Assembly: GCA_933228675.1 (NCBI GenBank)
Contig: OW121743.1
Span: 57,366,406 to 57,430,405, forward strand
Origin: Stomorhina lunata
Taxonomy: Eukaryota; Arthropoda; Insecta; Diptera; Rhiniidae
Reading direction: 5' to 3'
Length of the DNA stretch: 64,000 nt
The first letter of the stretch is position 1. Each line of letters starts with the position of its first letter. Positions 45,884 through 58,335 of this stretch are shown here, in pieces. The position numbers and the translations under genes are program-made. The notes under the pieces were generated by a model. The model saw nothing but the letters and a program-made list of their open reading frames with translations, did not search any database and was not told where the DNA came from.

Positions 45884-48470
45884 ATTTTTCTAAAGGAAAT
45901 TTTGAAAATTTCCTATTTTTCTAAAGGAAATTTTGAAAATTTCCTATTTTTCTAAAGGAAATTTTGAAAATTTCCTATTTTTCTAAAGGAAATTTTGAAA
46001 ATTTCCTATTTTTCTAAATAAAATTTTGAAAATTTCCTATTTTCTAAAGGAAATTTTGAAAATTTCCTATTTGTATAGGAAATTTTAAAAATTTCCTATT
46101 TTTATAGGAAATTTTGAAAATTTCCTATTTTTATAGGAAATTTTGAAAATTTCCTATTTTTATAGGAAATTTTGAAAATTTCCTATTTTTATAGGAAATT
46201 TTGAAAATTTCCTATTTTTATAGGAAATTTTGAAAATTTCCTATTTTTATAGGAAATTTTGAAAATTTCCTATTTTTATAGGAAATTTTGAAAATTTCCT
46301 ATTTTTATAGGAAATTTTGAAAATTTCCTATTTTTATAGGAAATTTTGAAAATTTCCTATTTTTATAGGAAATTTTGAAAATTTCCTATTTTTGTAGGAA
46401 ATTTTGAAAATTTCCTATTTTTATAGGAAATTTTGAAAATTTCCTATTTTTATAGGAAATTTTGAAAATTTCCTATTATTATAGGAAATTTTGAAAATTT
46501 CCTATTTTTATAGGAAATTTTGAAAATTTCCTATTTTTATAGGAAATTTTGAAAATTTTCCTATTTTTATAGGAAATTTTGAAAATTTCCTATTTTTATA
46601 GGAAATTTTGAAAATTTCCTATTTTTATAGGAAATTTTGAAAATTTCCTATTTTTATAGGAAATTTTGAAAATTTCCTATTTTTATAGGAAATTTTGAAA
46701 ATTTCCTATTTTTATAGGAAATTTTGAAAATTTCCTATTTTTATAGGAAATTTGGAAAATTTCCTATTTTTATAGGAAATTTGGAAAATTTCCTATTTTT
46801 ATAGGAAATTTGGAAAATTTCCTATTTTTATAGGAAATTTGGAAAATTTCCTATTTTTATAGGAAATTTGGAAAATTTCCTATTTTTATAGGAAATTTGG
46901 AAAATTTCCTATTTTTATAGGAAATTTGGAAAATTGCCTATTTTTATAGGAAATTTGGAAAATTGCCTATTTTTATAGGAAATTTTAAAAATTTCCTATT
47001 TTTCTATAGGAAATTTTGAAAATTTCCTATTTTTACAGGAAATTTTGAAAATTTCCTATATTTATAGGAAATTTTGAACATTTCCTATTTTTATAGGAAA
47101 TTTTGAACATTTCCTATTTTTATAGGAAATTTTGAAAATTTCCTATTTTTATAGGAAATTTTGAAAATTTCCTATTTTTATAGGAAATTTTGAAAATTTT
47201 CTATTTTTATAGGAAATTTTGAAAATTTCCTATTTTTATAGGAAATTTTGAAAATTTCTTATTTTTATAGGAATTTTTGAAAATTTCTTATTTTTATAGG
47301 AAATTTTGAAAATTTCCTATTTTGATAGGAAATTTTGAAAATTTCCTATTTTTATAGGAAATTTTGAAAATTTCCTATTTTTATAGGAAATTTTGAAAAT
47401 TTCCTTTTTTTATAGGAAATTTTGAAAATTTCCTATTTTTATAGGAAATTTTGAAAATTTCCTATTTTTATAGGAAATTTTGAAAATTTCCTATTTTTAT
47501 AGGAAATTTTGAAAATTCCTATCTTTATAGGAAATTTTGAAAATTTCCTATCTTTATAGGAAATTTTGAAAATTTCCTATCTTTATAGGAAATTTTGAAA
47601 ATTTCCTATCTTTATAGGAAATTTTGAAAATTTCCTATTTTTATAGGAAATTTTGAAAATTTCCTATCTTTATAGGAAATTTTGAAAATTTCCTATCTTT
47701 ATAGGAAATTTTGAAAATTTCCTATCTTTATAGGAAATTTTGAAAATTTCCTATTTTGATAGGAAATTTTGAAAATTTCCTATTTTGATAGGAAATTTTG
47801 AAAATTTCCTATTTTTATAGGAAATTTTGGAAATTTCCTATTTATATAGGAAATTTTGAAAATTTCCTATTTTTATAGGAAATTTTTAAAATTTCCTATT
47901 TTTATAGGAAATTTTTAAAATTTCCTATTTTTATAGGAAATTTTGAAAATTTCCTATTTTTATAGGAAATTTTGGAAATTTCCTATTTATATAGGAAATT
48001 TTGAAAATTTCCTATTTTTATAGGAAATTTTGAAAATTTCCTATTTTTATAGGAAATTTTTAAAATTTCCTATTTTTATAGGAAATTTTTAAAATTTCCT
48101 ATTTTTATAGGAAATTTTTAAAATTTCCTATTTTTATAGGAAATTTTTAAAATTTCCTATTTTTATAGGAAATTTTTAAAATTTCCTATTTTTATATAAA
48201 ATTTTTATATTTTTATATTTTTATATAAAATTTTTAAAATTTTCCGTTTGTTAGGAAATTTTTAAAATTTCCCGTTTATTAGGAAATTTTTAAAATTTCC
48301 CGTTTATAAGGAAATTTTGAAAATTTCCCGTTTTTATAGGAAATTTTGAAAATTTTCCGTTTTTATAGGAAATTTTGAAAATTTCCTATTTTTATAGGGA
48401 ATTTTGAAAATTTCCTATTTTTATAGGGAATTTTGAAAATTTCCTATTTTAATAGGGAATTTTTTTTATA
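45884..48470. repeat. 29-bp satellite array (TTTCCTA/TAGGAAA palindrome)
   Basis: About 89 copies of a 29-bp unit: TTTCCTATTTTTATAGGAAA followed by TTTTGAAAA. Each unit contains a hairpin with TTTCCTA/TAGGAAA arms. Variant blocks are visible: TCTAAAGG at 45890-46060, TTTGGAAAA at 46745-46975, CTATCTTTATAGG at 47520-47750, TTTTTAAAA at 47880-48190, and CCGTTT decayed units at the right end. Confidence 0.95.
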
Positions 48471-49880
48471 GAATATTTTTGTTATCGATAATTTATAAAG
48501 ACATTTCTTTCTATCTATAAAAGTATCTTAGAAACTAGTAATATTTTCCAAACAATTACTCAAATTTCTGTTAGCATCCCTGCTTGGTCCCCTGAGTAGA
48601 GCCTCTATTTAAACAACAACAAAAACAACATTTTTTAAATAACAAAAAAAAAACTGAAAGAAAAAACATTTAACTCACGAAAAAATGTGTTGTTTATTTA
48701 AACCTGTTTATGTTTTGTTTTCTTTTTTCCAGTTCTTTTTAAATTCAGTTCAATTTCTTTTATAATCGAAAAAAAAAATAAAGAAAATAAAGAAAAATGG
48801 AAAGAAAACAGCAGCAGTCGCAGTTCAATAAGAGTTTAAGAGGGGCTTAATATAAGTCATTGTTGTTACTTTTATGTTGCCTGCTTTTTGTTATTGTTGT
48901 TGGTTGCATGTTTCTAAGCGAGTGCCCGAATCCTCTTTTGGTTCTTAGTTTGTTTGATTTTGCAAAAGTAGTTTAAAGGAATTTCTTTCTTTCTTTTCTT
49001 TCGTTTGTTCAAACGATTATTTATTTTAGCTTAACAGCAGCAATTGTTGCTGCTGCTTCTTTTTGTAAGGCATTTGTTGTTATTTTCTGCCCAATAAAAC
49101 GTTTAGAAAATTATTGTATAAAAACTACACTAACAAAAACATTGTTAGCATCTGTTTGTGTAAAGGCAGCAAGAATTAGAAGAAGAAGTGAAGTAAGAGT
49201 CAGGAATTTAACAAAACAAGTAAATCGCATGATTATGTTAATAAACTGAGAAAAAGAATATTATTTGATTTTTGTTGTTATTTGATAGTTAATTTAGTTT
49301 TATTATTTTTTTTTGTTGGCATTATTTTTCTTGTTGAGTTGATTAGTTTATTTATGTTTAATTTTTTAGTTTTTGTTTGATTTTTTCTTGTTTGTACGCA
49401 AAAAAACAAAAGACTTAAGAACCAAACTTTTTTTTGGGTATTTAAGAGAATTTTTTTTATGATTTTGCAGAAAATTCTTGGAAAAATTGGAAAGGAACGA
49501 AGAGTATTTTAGCTTCCTTTTGTTTAAGAGTAAATAACAAGTTAATTGTTAAATATTTGCTAAAGAAATTTTTATATTATCGATAAACTTTCTATTGAAA
49601 TTAGACGTTATCGCTCTATTTGGTATATAAAATTTTATAGTCAAAAAATTTATTCCATTGATTAATTTTATTCAAAAATTTTGTATTATCATTGAGTTTT
49701 CTATAAAAATGCTTTATTATTATCAAAATTTTCATTAATATATATTATAAGTTAATCGATATTGAGAACCTTTAAAATTTTATTTCGAAATTTTTATTCA
49801 AAAAAGTCATGTTATCGAATATTTAAAAACTCTTTACCAATAGGTTATGAGTTATTATAAGTTTGTTATTTCTTTGTTAT
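48471..49880. other. Non-coding spacer
   Basis: Unique DNA with CAGCAGCAGTCGCAG (48808) and TTGTTGCTGCTGC (49044) low-complexity tracts. The right part (about 49570-49830) has repeated TTATCGATA, TTTCTAT and AAAATTTT words and may be a decayed satellite. No gene is supported. Confidence 0.45.
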
Positions 49881-50957
49881 CAGAGCTTCGAAAGGCTTAA
49901 TTAAATATTAGCTTAATTCCTAGGAATTCAAAAATGATTTAACAATACCTTAAGTTTAATTCCCATAAAACAATTTAAAAAAATGTGTTGATTTTTAATT
50001 CTTAGTGAATTGATTCACATGGGAATTTAAAATCAACTTGAATGAATAAAATGTTTCTTCATTCCTCTACTCCAATTTGAATTAACATTTTTTATTCTTA
50101 ATTAAAACCAGTCCAAATTGAATTAAAATATTTTTTGGTAATTCATTTTGTGCAAATCATTAGGGTGGATATAAACTAAAGTTACTTGATTTTAAATCAA
50201 AAACTTAAATTCTGACTTTTTCGAGGGACAAGTTTTTTAAACTATACCACTCATTGAATAAAAGTATATCAAACCAAAAAACGAAAATTGAAGTTTTAAT
50301 TTATAGGGTATTATTGGATCAAGTGCGATATACATTGTTTGTAAAAACCCTAGATATAAAATAGAACAAAATTTATCATAACCTATTAAAATATTCTTAT
50401 GTTTTATCAGAAAGCATACACATTTAATAAAAGTATGCATGTATTCTTTAATGTTCGTTCAAAAAAACGGAACTTCCCTAATGTGGCTATTTCACCGCAA
50501 ACTTGTGTATATTTTGCATTTATTTGTTAAACTATAACTTTTAAAAGATATTTAGATATGCAGGAATATAGTAATATTAATGGTCTTTCGTTTATAATGA
50601 CCTAATCTTTACCAGAAATTCAATCAGTGAAGGAATCTACTTAATTAAAATTTTTTTCTAAAAAAATTTATAAAAATAATTTGTTTTTTGTGACATTAGT
50701 TTTTGTAAATACATACATATACATGTAAAATGTGCTAATATGTAAGAGTATATTATCTCTGGTTTTGTTGTGTTGCTGCGAAATAATGGATTTTATATGT
50801 TTTCGAATCTGGATGAGATTATAGATTATGTGTACAAAAAATCTTTAGTTTTATGTGTATCTATATTTTATTTTAAATAGTTTTTCTGATCTTATGACCA
50901 ATAACAAAGAATTTTTGTAAAAAGTTTTACTGTAGTGTATTGCACTAAGAATCACAA

Positions 50958-50987
50958 TTTATTACAATTATTTATTATTGTAATAAA
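50958..50987 (-). other. Conserved hairpin with AAUAAA in its loop
   Basis: An 11-bp stem, TTTATTACAAT (50958-50968) with ATTGTAATAAA (50977-50987), has the same 8-nt loop TATTTATT as the 6-kb copy. Stem positions 2, 8 and 10 from the loop differ from the 6-kb stem on both strands, so pairing is preserved. Confidence 0.7.
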
Positions 50988-51018
50988 TAGTTTTTTGATA
51001 AAACCAAAAAATGTTGGT

Positions 51019-51082
51019 GGGGAAACCTTTCCTCGACGCGTTTCGATGGTTGGTTAGACCATCTCATCAGAAGGATTATCCC
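51019..51082 (-). ncRNA. Hammerhead ribozyme, canonical CUGAUGA core
   Basis: Read on the minus strand. Stem I 5' strand UCCUU (51075-51071) is followed by CUGAUGA (51070-51064), stem II GAUGG/CCAUC (51063-51059 and 51049-51045) with a 9-nt loop UCUAACCAA, then GAAA (51044-51041). ACGCGU leads to the cleavage base C51035 and stem I 3' strand GAGGA (51034-51030). An outer stem GGGA/UCCC (51082-51079 with 51023-51020) extends stem I. Compared with the 6-kb ribozyme, core N7 differs (U for A), one stem-I pair changes from C-G to U-G, and an outer G-U becomes G-C. All keep the fold. Confidence 0.87.
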
Positions 51083-52039
51083 TAATTCTAGACAGAGCGA
51101 AAACCTCACATTATGTGTAATTTGAGGGACTGAATAAATACGAATTATTATTATTGTGTCCAACAAATATCAACATAAAGCGAAGATTATCATCCGAACA
51201 GAAAGACACAAACATTTTTCAGTTTTATCATTTCTTTATTTTTTTAAATTTCGCCTAAGTCAACTTAATAAATTTTTGAATTTTTCTACAAAAATGTTAT
51301 TTGTATATGCCCTACAGGTCTAAAAAACATCAGTCCCTTAGCAGGAAGATATATTACATAGCTGAGATACATACACAATTATGATGGAATTAGAATAAAA
51401 TTACAAAATTCAGTACAATTAGAAAATGTATATATACATATGTATGTATGTCGATAATGAATAAATCACATTTTAATCATATGACTTTTTATACATGTTT
51501 TTTAGACAAACCAAGTCCACGGTTTTGTTAAAATCGAGATGGAAATCATCTCAGCATAAAAACCCTTTTTTAACCCAATAACTTAAGAAAGAGTCATTTC
51601 TTTATCCTCTAAAATGGGGACTTTTTTTCATGGGTATTAAATGATATTTAATCCCTAATGCAATCCTGAAACTTATTTTATGGTTAAGGACTTGTTTCGT
51701 TGAGATTTATTTTATTCCGCTCTTTTATAGGTATTATATATTTTGGAACTGTAGGGTTCGTTTGAATACATTTATTTTTGTATGCCTTTACAAAATGATT
51801 TGTTTATAAAATTTTTAATTATTTTTGTATAAGATTAAGAATTGAAATAATTTAAATTAAATCTAACTGATTTTAAATTCCCTAAGAATTAATTCTTAAA
51901 AGTTAAGGCTTATGACTTGATTCAGGTGAATGTATTATGGGAATGATATAAACACTAAAATAAATTTGATTTTAAAATATGGAATTAGGAATTGAGCCTT
52001 TCGAACCTCTGTTTGTTATTCACCTCAGATGTCATATAA

Positions 52040-52475
52040 AATTATTTTGCCAATAGACTCAGAATCGACAAGAGAATATATTACGAGGTATCCGTATAAG
52101 CTATATATCAGCCGGGAATGACGTAAATCTACTTATGTAAATCTCGAAATTTCGAAAAAAGCGGATGTATGTATATTTTTATGTCTTAAGGACAACTTGT
52201 TAATTTGTCGGACCATATTTGAGCTATGATTTACTACTAATTATATACTTGTGTTTAGATAATAAAGCGTTTTGGTGTCTTGTATGGATGGTATGGTCAA
52301 ATATGAACCAATTTCAACAACATTAGGTACATAGATTTCGGTTACCATAAGCAATATGGCTTATGGGCTGTTAAGGGCCAAAAACTCTATTCTTGGAAGA
52401 TATCTCTGTGGAAGGTACCAGAAGTAGTAATCCAATTGACGCATATTTGGCAAATTAGTCTAACCTAAAGTAAAT
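52040..52475. repeat. INE-like repeat remnant
   Basis: Contains ATGGTATGGTCAAATATGAA, then CCAATTTCAACAACATTAGG and GGAAGGTACCAGAAGTAG, which correspond to words in the 41.3-41.7 kb element. No coding content. It directly adjoins the 28-bp satellite. Confidence 0.55.
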
Positions 52476-55400
52476 GAGTAATTTTTTTTGATCAAAATTT
52501 TACTAAAGAAAAATTTTTGTCAAAATTTTACAACAGAAAAATTTTGATCAAAATTTTACTAAAGAAAAATTTTGATCAAAATTTTACTAAAGAAAAATTT
52601 TGATCAAAATTTTACTAAAGAAAAATTTTGATCTAAATTTTATTAAAAAAAAATGTTGATCAAAATTTTATTAAAGAAAAATTTTAATCAAAATTTTACT
52701 AAAAAAAAATTGTGAACAAAATTTTACTAAAGAAAAATTTTGATCAAAAATTTACTAAAGAAAAATTTTGATCAAAATTTTACTAAAGAAAAATTTTGAT
52801 CAAAATTTTACTAAAGAAAAATCTTGATCAAAATTTTACTAAAGAAAAATTTTACTAAAGAAAAATTTTGATCAAAATTTTACTAAAGAAAACTTTTGAT
52901 CAAAATTTTACTAAAGAAAAATTTTGATCAAAGTTTTACTAAAGAAAAATTTTGATCAAAATTTTACTAAAGAAAAATTTTGATCAAAATTTTACTAAAG
53001 AAAGACTTTGATTTTACTAAAGAAAAATTTTGATCAAAATTTTACTAAAGAAAAATTTTGATCAAAATTTTACTAAAGAAAAATTTTGATCAAAATTTTA
53101 CTAAAGAAAAATTTTGATCAAAATTTTACTAAAGAAAAATTTTGATCAAAATTTTACTAAAGAAAAATTTTGATCAAAATTTTACTAAAGAAAAATTTTG
53201 ATCAAAATTTTACTAAAGAAAAATTTTGATCAAAATTTTACTAAAGAAAAATTTTGATCAAAATTTTACTAAAGAAAAATTTTGATCAAAATTTTACTAA
53301 AGAAAAATTTTGATCAAAATTTTACTAAAGAAAAATTTTGATCAAAATTTTACTAAAGAAAAATTTTGATCAAAATTTTACTAAAGAAAAATTTTGATCA
53401 AAATTTTACTAAAGAAAAATTTTGATCAAAATTTTACTAAAGAAAAATTTTGATCAAAATTTTACTAAAGAAAAATTTTGATCAAAATTTTACTAAAGAA
53501 AATTTTTGATCAAAATTTTACTAAAGAAAAATTTTGATCAAAATTTTACTAAAGACAAATTTTGATCAAAATTTTACTAAAGAAAAATTTTGATCAAAAT
53601 TTTACTAAAGAAAGACTTTGATTTTACTAAAGAAAAATTTTGATCAAAATTTTACTAAAGAAAAATTTTGATCAAAATTTTACTAAAGAAAAATTTTGAT
53701 CAAAATTTTACTAAAGAAAAATTTTGATCAAAATTTTACTAAAGAAAAATTTTGATCAAAATTTTACTAAAGAAAAATTTTGATCAAAATTTTACTAAAG
53801 ATAAATTTGATCAAAATTTTACTAAAGACAAATTTTGATCAAAATTTTACTAAAACAAATTTTGATCAAAATTTTACTAAAGACAAATTTTGATCAAAAT
53901 TTTACTAAAGACAAATTTTGATCAAAATATTACTAAAGACAAATTTTGATCAAAATTTTACTAAAGACAAGTTTTGATCAGAATTTAACTAAAGACAAAT
54001 TTTGATCAAAATTTTACTAAAGACAAATTTTGATCAAAATTTTACTAAAGAAAAATTTTGATCAAAATTTTACTAAAGAAAAATTTTGATCAAAATTTTA
54101 CTAAAGAAAAATTTTGATCAAAATTTTACTAAAGAAAAATTTTGATCAAAATTTTACTAAAGAAAAATTTTGATCAAAATTTTACTAAAGAAAAATTTTG
54201 ATCAAAATTTTACTAAAGAAAAATTTTGATCAAAATTTTACTAAAGAAAAATTTTGATCAAAATTTTACTAAAGAAAAATTTTGATCAAAATTTTACTAA
54301 AGAAAAATTTTGATCAAAATTTTACTAAAGAAAAATTTTGATCAAAATTTTACTAAAGAAAAATTTTGATCAAAATTTTACTAAAGAAAAATTTTGATCA
54401 AAATTTTACTAAAGAAAAATTTTGATCAAAATTTTACTAAAGAAAAATTTTGATCAAAATTTTACTAAAGAAAAATTTTGATCAAAATTTTACTAAAGAA
54501 AAATTTTGATCAAAAATTTACTAAAGAAAAATTTTGATCAAAATTTTACTAAAGAAAAATTTTGATCAAAATTTTACTAAAGAAAAATTTTGATCAAAAT
54601 TTTACTAAAGAAAAATTTTGATCAAAATTTTACTAAAGAAAAATTTTGATCAAAATTTTACTAAAGAAAAATTTTGATCAAAATTTTACTAAAGAAAAAT
54701 TTTGATCAAAATTTTACTAAAGAAAAATTTTGATCAAAATTTTACTAAAGAAAAATTTTGATCAAAATTTTACTAAAAAAAAATTTTGATCAAAATTTAA
54801 CTAAAGAAAAATTTTGATCAAAATTTTACTAAAGAAAAATTTTGATCAAAATTTTACTAAAGAAAAATTTTGATCAAAATTTTACTAAAGAAAAATTTTG
54901 ATCAAAATTTTACTAAAGACAAATTTTGATCAAAATTTTACTAAAGAAAAATTTTGATCAAAATTTTACTAAAGAAAAATTTTGATCAAAATTTTACTAA
55001 AGAAAAATTTTGATCAAAATTTTACTAAAGAAAAATTTTGATCAAAATTTTACTAAAGAAAAATTTTGATCAAAATTTTACTAAAGAAAAATTTTGATCA
55101 AAATTTTACTAAAGAAAAATTTTGATCAAAATTTTACTAAAGAAAAATGTTGATCAAAATTTTACTAAAGAAAAATTTTGATCAAAATTTTACTAAAGAA
55201 TAATTTTGATCAAAATTTTACTAAAGAATAATTTTGATCAAAATTTTACTAAAGAAAAATTTTGATCAAAATTTTACTAAAGAAAAATTTTGATCAAAAT
55301 TTTACTAAAGAAAAATTTTGATCAAAATTTTACTAAAGAAAAATTTTGATCAAAATTTTACTAAAGAAAAATTTTGATCAAAATTTTACTAAAGAAAAAT

Positions 55401-58335
55401 TTTGATCAAAATTTTACTAAAGAAAAATTTTGATCAAAATTTTACTAAAGAAAAATTTTGATCAAAATTTTACTAAAGAAAAATTTTGATCAAAATTTTA
55501 CTAAAGAAAAATTTTGATCAAAATTTTACTAAAGAAAAATTTTGATCAAAATTTTACTAAAGAAAAATTTTGATCAAAATTTTACTAAAGAAAAATTTTG
55601 ATCAAAATTTTACTAAAGAAAAATTTTGATCAAAATTTTACTAAAGAAAAATTTTGATCAAAATTTTACTAAAGAAAAATTTTGATCAAAATTTTACTAA
55701 AGAAAAATTTTGATCAAAATTTTACTAAAGAAAAATTTTGATCAAAATTTTACTAAAGAAAAATTTTGATCAAAATTTTACTAAAGAAAAATTTTGATCA
55801 AAATTTTACTAAAGAAAAATTTTGATCAAAATTTTACTAAAGAAAAATTTTGATCAAAATTTTACTAAAGAAAAATTTTGATCAAAATTTTACTAAAGAA
55901 AAATTTTGATCAAAATTTTACTAAAGAAAAATTTTGATCAAAATTTTACTAAAGAAAAATTTTGATCAAAATTTTACTAAAGAAAAATTTTGATCAAAAT
56001 TATACTTAAGAAAAATTTTGATCAAAATTTTACTAAAGAAAAATTTTGATCAAAATTTTACTAAAGAAAAATTTTGATCAAAATTTTACTAAAGAAAAAT
56101 TTTGATCAAAATTTTACTAAAGAAAAATTTTGATCAAAATTTTACTAAAGAAAAATTTTGATCAAAATTTTACTAAAGAAAAATTTTGATCAAAATTTTA
56201 CTAAAGAAAAATTTTGATCAAAATTTTACTAAAGAAAAATTTTGATCAGAATTTTACTAAAGAAAAATTTTGATCAAAATTTTACTAAAGAAAAATTTTG
56301 ATCAAAATTTTACTAAAGAAAAATTTTGATCAAAGTTTTACTAAAGAAAAATTTTGATCAAAATTTTACTAAATAAAAATTTTGATCAAAATTTTACTAA
56401 AGACAAATTTTGATCAAAATTTTACTAAAGAAGAATTTTGATCAAAATTTTACTAAAGACAAATTTTGATCAAAATTTTACTAAAGACAAATTTTGATCA
56501 AAATTTTACTTAAGACAAATTTTGATAAAAATTTTACTAAAGGCAAATTTTGATCAAAATTTTACTAAAGACAAATTTTGATCAAAATTTTACTAAAGAC
56601 AAATTTTGATCAAAATTTTACTAAAGACAAATTTTGATCAAAATTTTACTAAAGACAAATTTTGATCAAAATTTTACTAAAGACAAATTTTGATCAAAAT
56701 TTTACTAAAGACAAATTTTGATCAAAATTTTACTAAAGACAAATTTTGATCAAAATTTTACTAAAGACAAATTTTGGTCAAAATTTTACTAAAGACAAAT
56801 TTTGATCAAAATTTTACTAAAGACAAATTTTGATCAAAATTTTACTAAAGACAAATTTTGATCAAAATTTTACTAAAGACAAATTTTGATCAAAATTTTA
56901 CTAAAGACAAATTTTGATCAAAATTTTACTAAAGACAAATTTTTGATCAAAATTTTACTAAAGACAAATTTTGATCAAAATTTTACTAAAGACAAATTTT
57001 GATCAAAATTTTACTAAAGACAAATTTTGATCAAAATTTTACTAAAGACAAATTTTGATCAAAATTTTACTAAAGACAAATTTTGATCAAAATTTTACTA
57101 AAGACAAATTTTGATCAAAATTTTACTAAAGACAAATTTTGATCAAAATTTTACTAAAGAAAAATTTTGATCAAAATTTTACTAAAGAAAAATTTTGATC
57201 AAAATTTTACTAAAGAAAAATTTTGATCAAAATTTTACTAAAGAAAAATTTTGATCAAAATTTTACTAAAGACAAATTTTGATCAAAATTTTACTAAAGA
57301 CAAATTTTGATCAAAATTTTACTAAAGACAAATTTTGATCAAAATTTTACTAAAGACAAATTTTGATCAAAATTTTACTAAAGACAAATTTGATCAAAAT
57401 TTTACTAAAGACAAATTTTGATCAAAATTTTACTAAAGACAAATTTTGATCAAAATTTTACTAAAGACAAATTTTTATCAAAATCTTACTAAAGACAAAT
57501 TTTGATCAAAATTTTACGAAAGACAAATTTTGATCAAAATTTTACTAAAGACAAATTTTGATCAAAATTTTACTAAAGACAAATTTTGATCAAAATTTTA
57601 CTAAAGAAAAATTTTGATCAAAATTTTACTAAAGAAAAATTTTGATCAAAATTTTACTAAAGACAAATTTTGATCAAAATTTTACTAAAGACAAATTTTG
57701 ATCAAAATTTTACTAAAGACAAATTTTGATCAAAATTTTACTAAAGGCAAATTTTGATCAAAATTTTACTAAAGGCAAATTTTGATCAAAATTTTATTAA
57801 AGGCAAATTTTGATCAAAATTTTACTAAAGACAAATTTTGATCAAAATTTTACTAAAGACAAATTTTGATCAAAATTTTACTAAAGACAAATTTTGATCA
57901 AAATTTTACTAAAGACAAATTTTGATCAAAATTTTACTAAAGACAAATTTTGATCAAAATTTTACTAAAGACAAATTTTGATCAAAATTTTACTAAAGAC
58001 AAATTTTTATCAAAATTTTACTAAAGACAAATTTTGATCAAAATTTTACTAAAGACAAATTATGATCAAAATTTTACTAAAGACAAATTTTGATAAAAAT
58101 TTTACTAAAGACAAATTTTGATCAAAATTTTACTAAAGACATATTTTGATCAAAATTTTACTAAAGGCAAATTTTGATCAAAATTTTAATAAATGCTCAT
58201 TTTGATCAAAATTTTACTAAAGGCAAATTTTGATCAAAATTTTACTAAAGGCAAATTTTGATCGAAATTTTACAAAAGACAAATTTTGATCAAAATTTTA
58301 CTAAAGACAAATTTTGATCAAAATATTACTTAAAA
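52476..58335. repeat. 28-bp satellite array (TTTTGATCAAAA palindrome)
   Basis: About 209 copies of a 28-bp unit that joins AAAATTTTGATCAAAATTTT, a perfect 20-bp palindrome, to ACTAAAG(A/C)A-type linkers. Two linker types form domains: AAAGAAAAA dominates 52.5-53.8 kb and 54.05-56.4 kb, while AAAGACAAA dominates 53.80-54.03 kb and most of 56.4-58.3 kb. A truncated unit (GAAAGACTTTGATTTTAC) at 52999 and 53609, 610 bp apart, marks a duplicated block. It is the longest and most uniform satellite here besides the 31-bp one. Confidence 0.96.

Larger units (their letters stand above)
50919..51240 (-). mobile_element. Hammerhead-bearing short retroelement, second copy
   Basis: On the minus strand, from right to left: an upstream segment (CAAACATTTTTCAGTTT at about 51212 and GAGGTTTTCGC-like words near 51097, both shared with the 6.15-6.30 kb spacer), the hammerhead, a hairpin with AAUAAA loop, and the end CACTACAGTAAAACTTTTT. 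Only one arm is present, unlike the palindromic 6-kb copy. Limits at the right are approximate. No protein is encoded. Confidence 0.7.
49873..52019. mobile_element. Non-autonomous hAT transposon with 8-bp target duplication
   Basis: The element spans 49881-52011 (2131 bp). It starts CAGAGCTTCGAAAGGCTTAA and ends in the reverse complement of CAGAGGTTCGAAAGGCTCAA. The identical 8-mer TTTGTTAT flanks it at 49873-49880 and 52012-52019 and fits the hAT consensus nTnnnnAn. The inverted similarity continues, with indels, for roughly 150-180 bp (TTAATTCCCAT, GGGAATTTAAAATCA). No transposase frame exists inside. A hammerhead-bearing element sits within it, so the hAT carries a nested insertion. Confidence 0.85.

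Noticed and set aside
45610..45924. Open frames running through the N gap
   Set aside because: The frame is open only because N codons are not stops.
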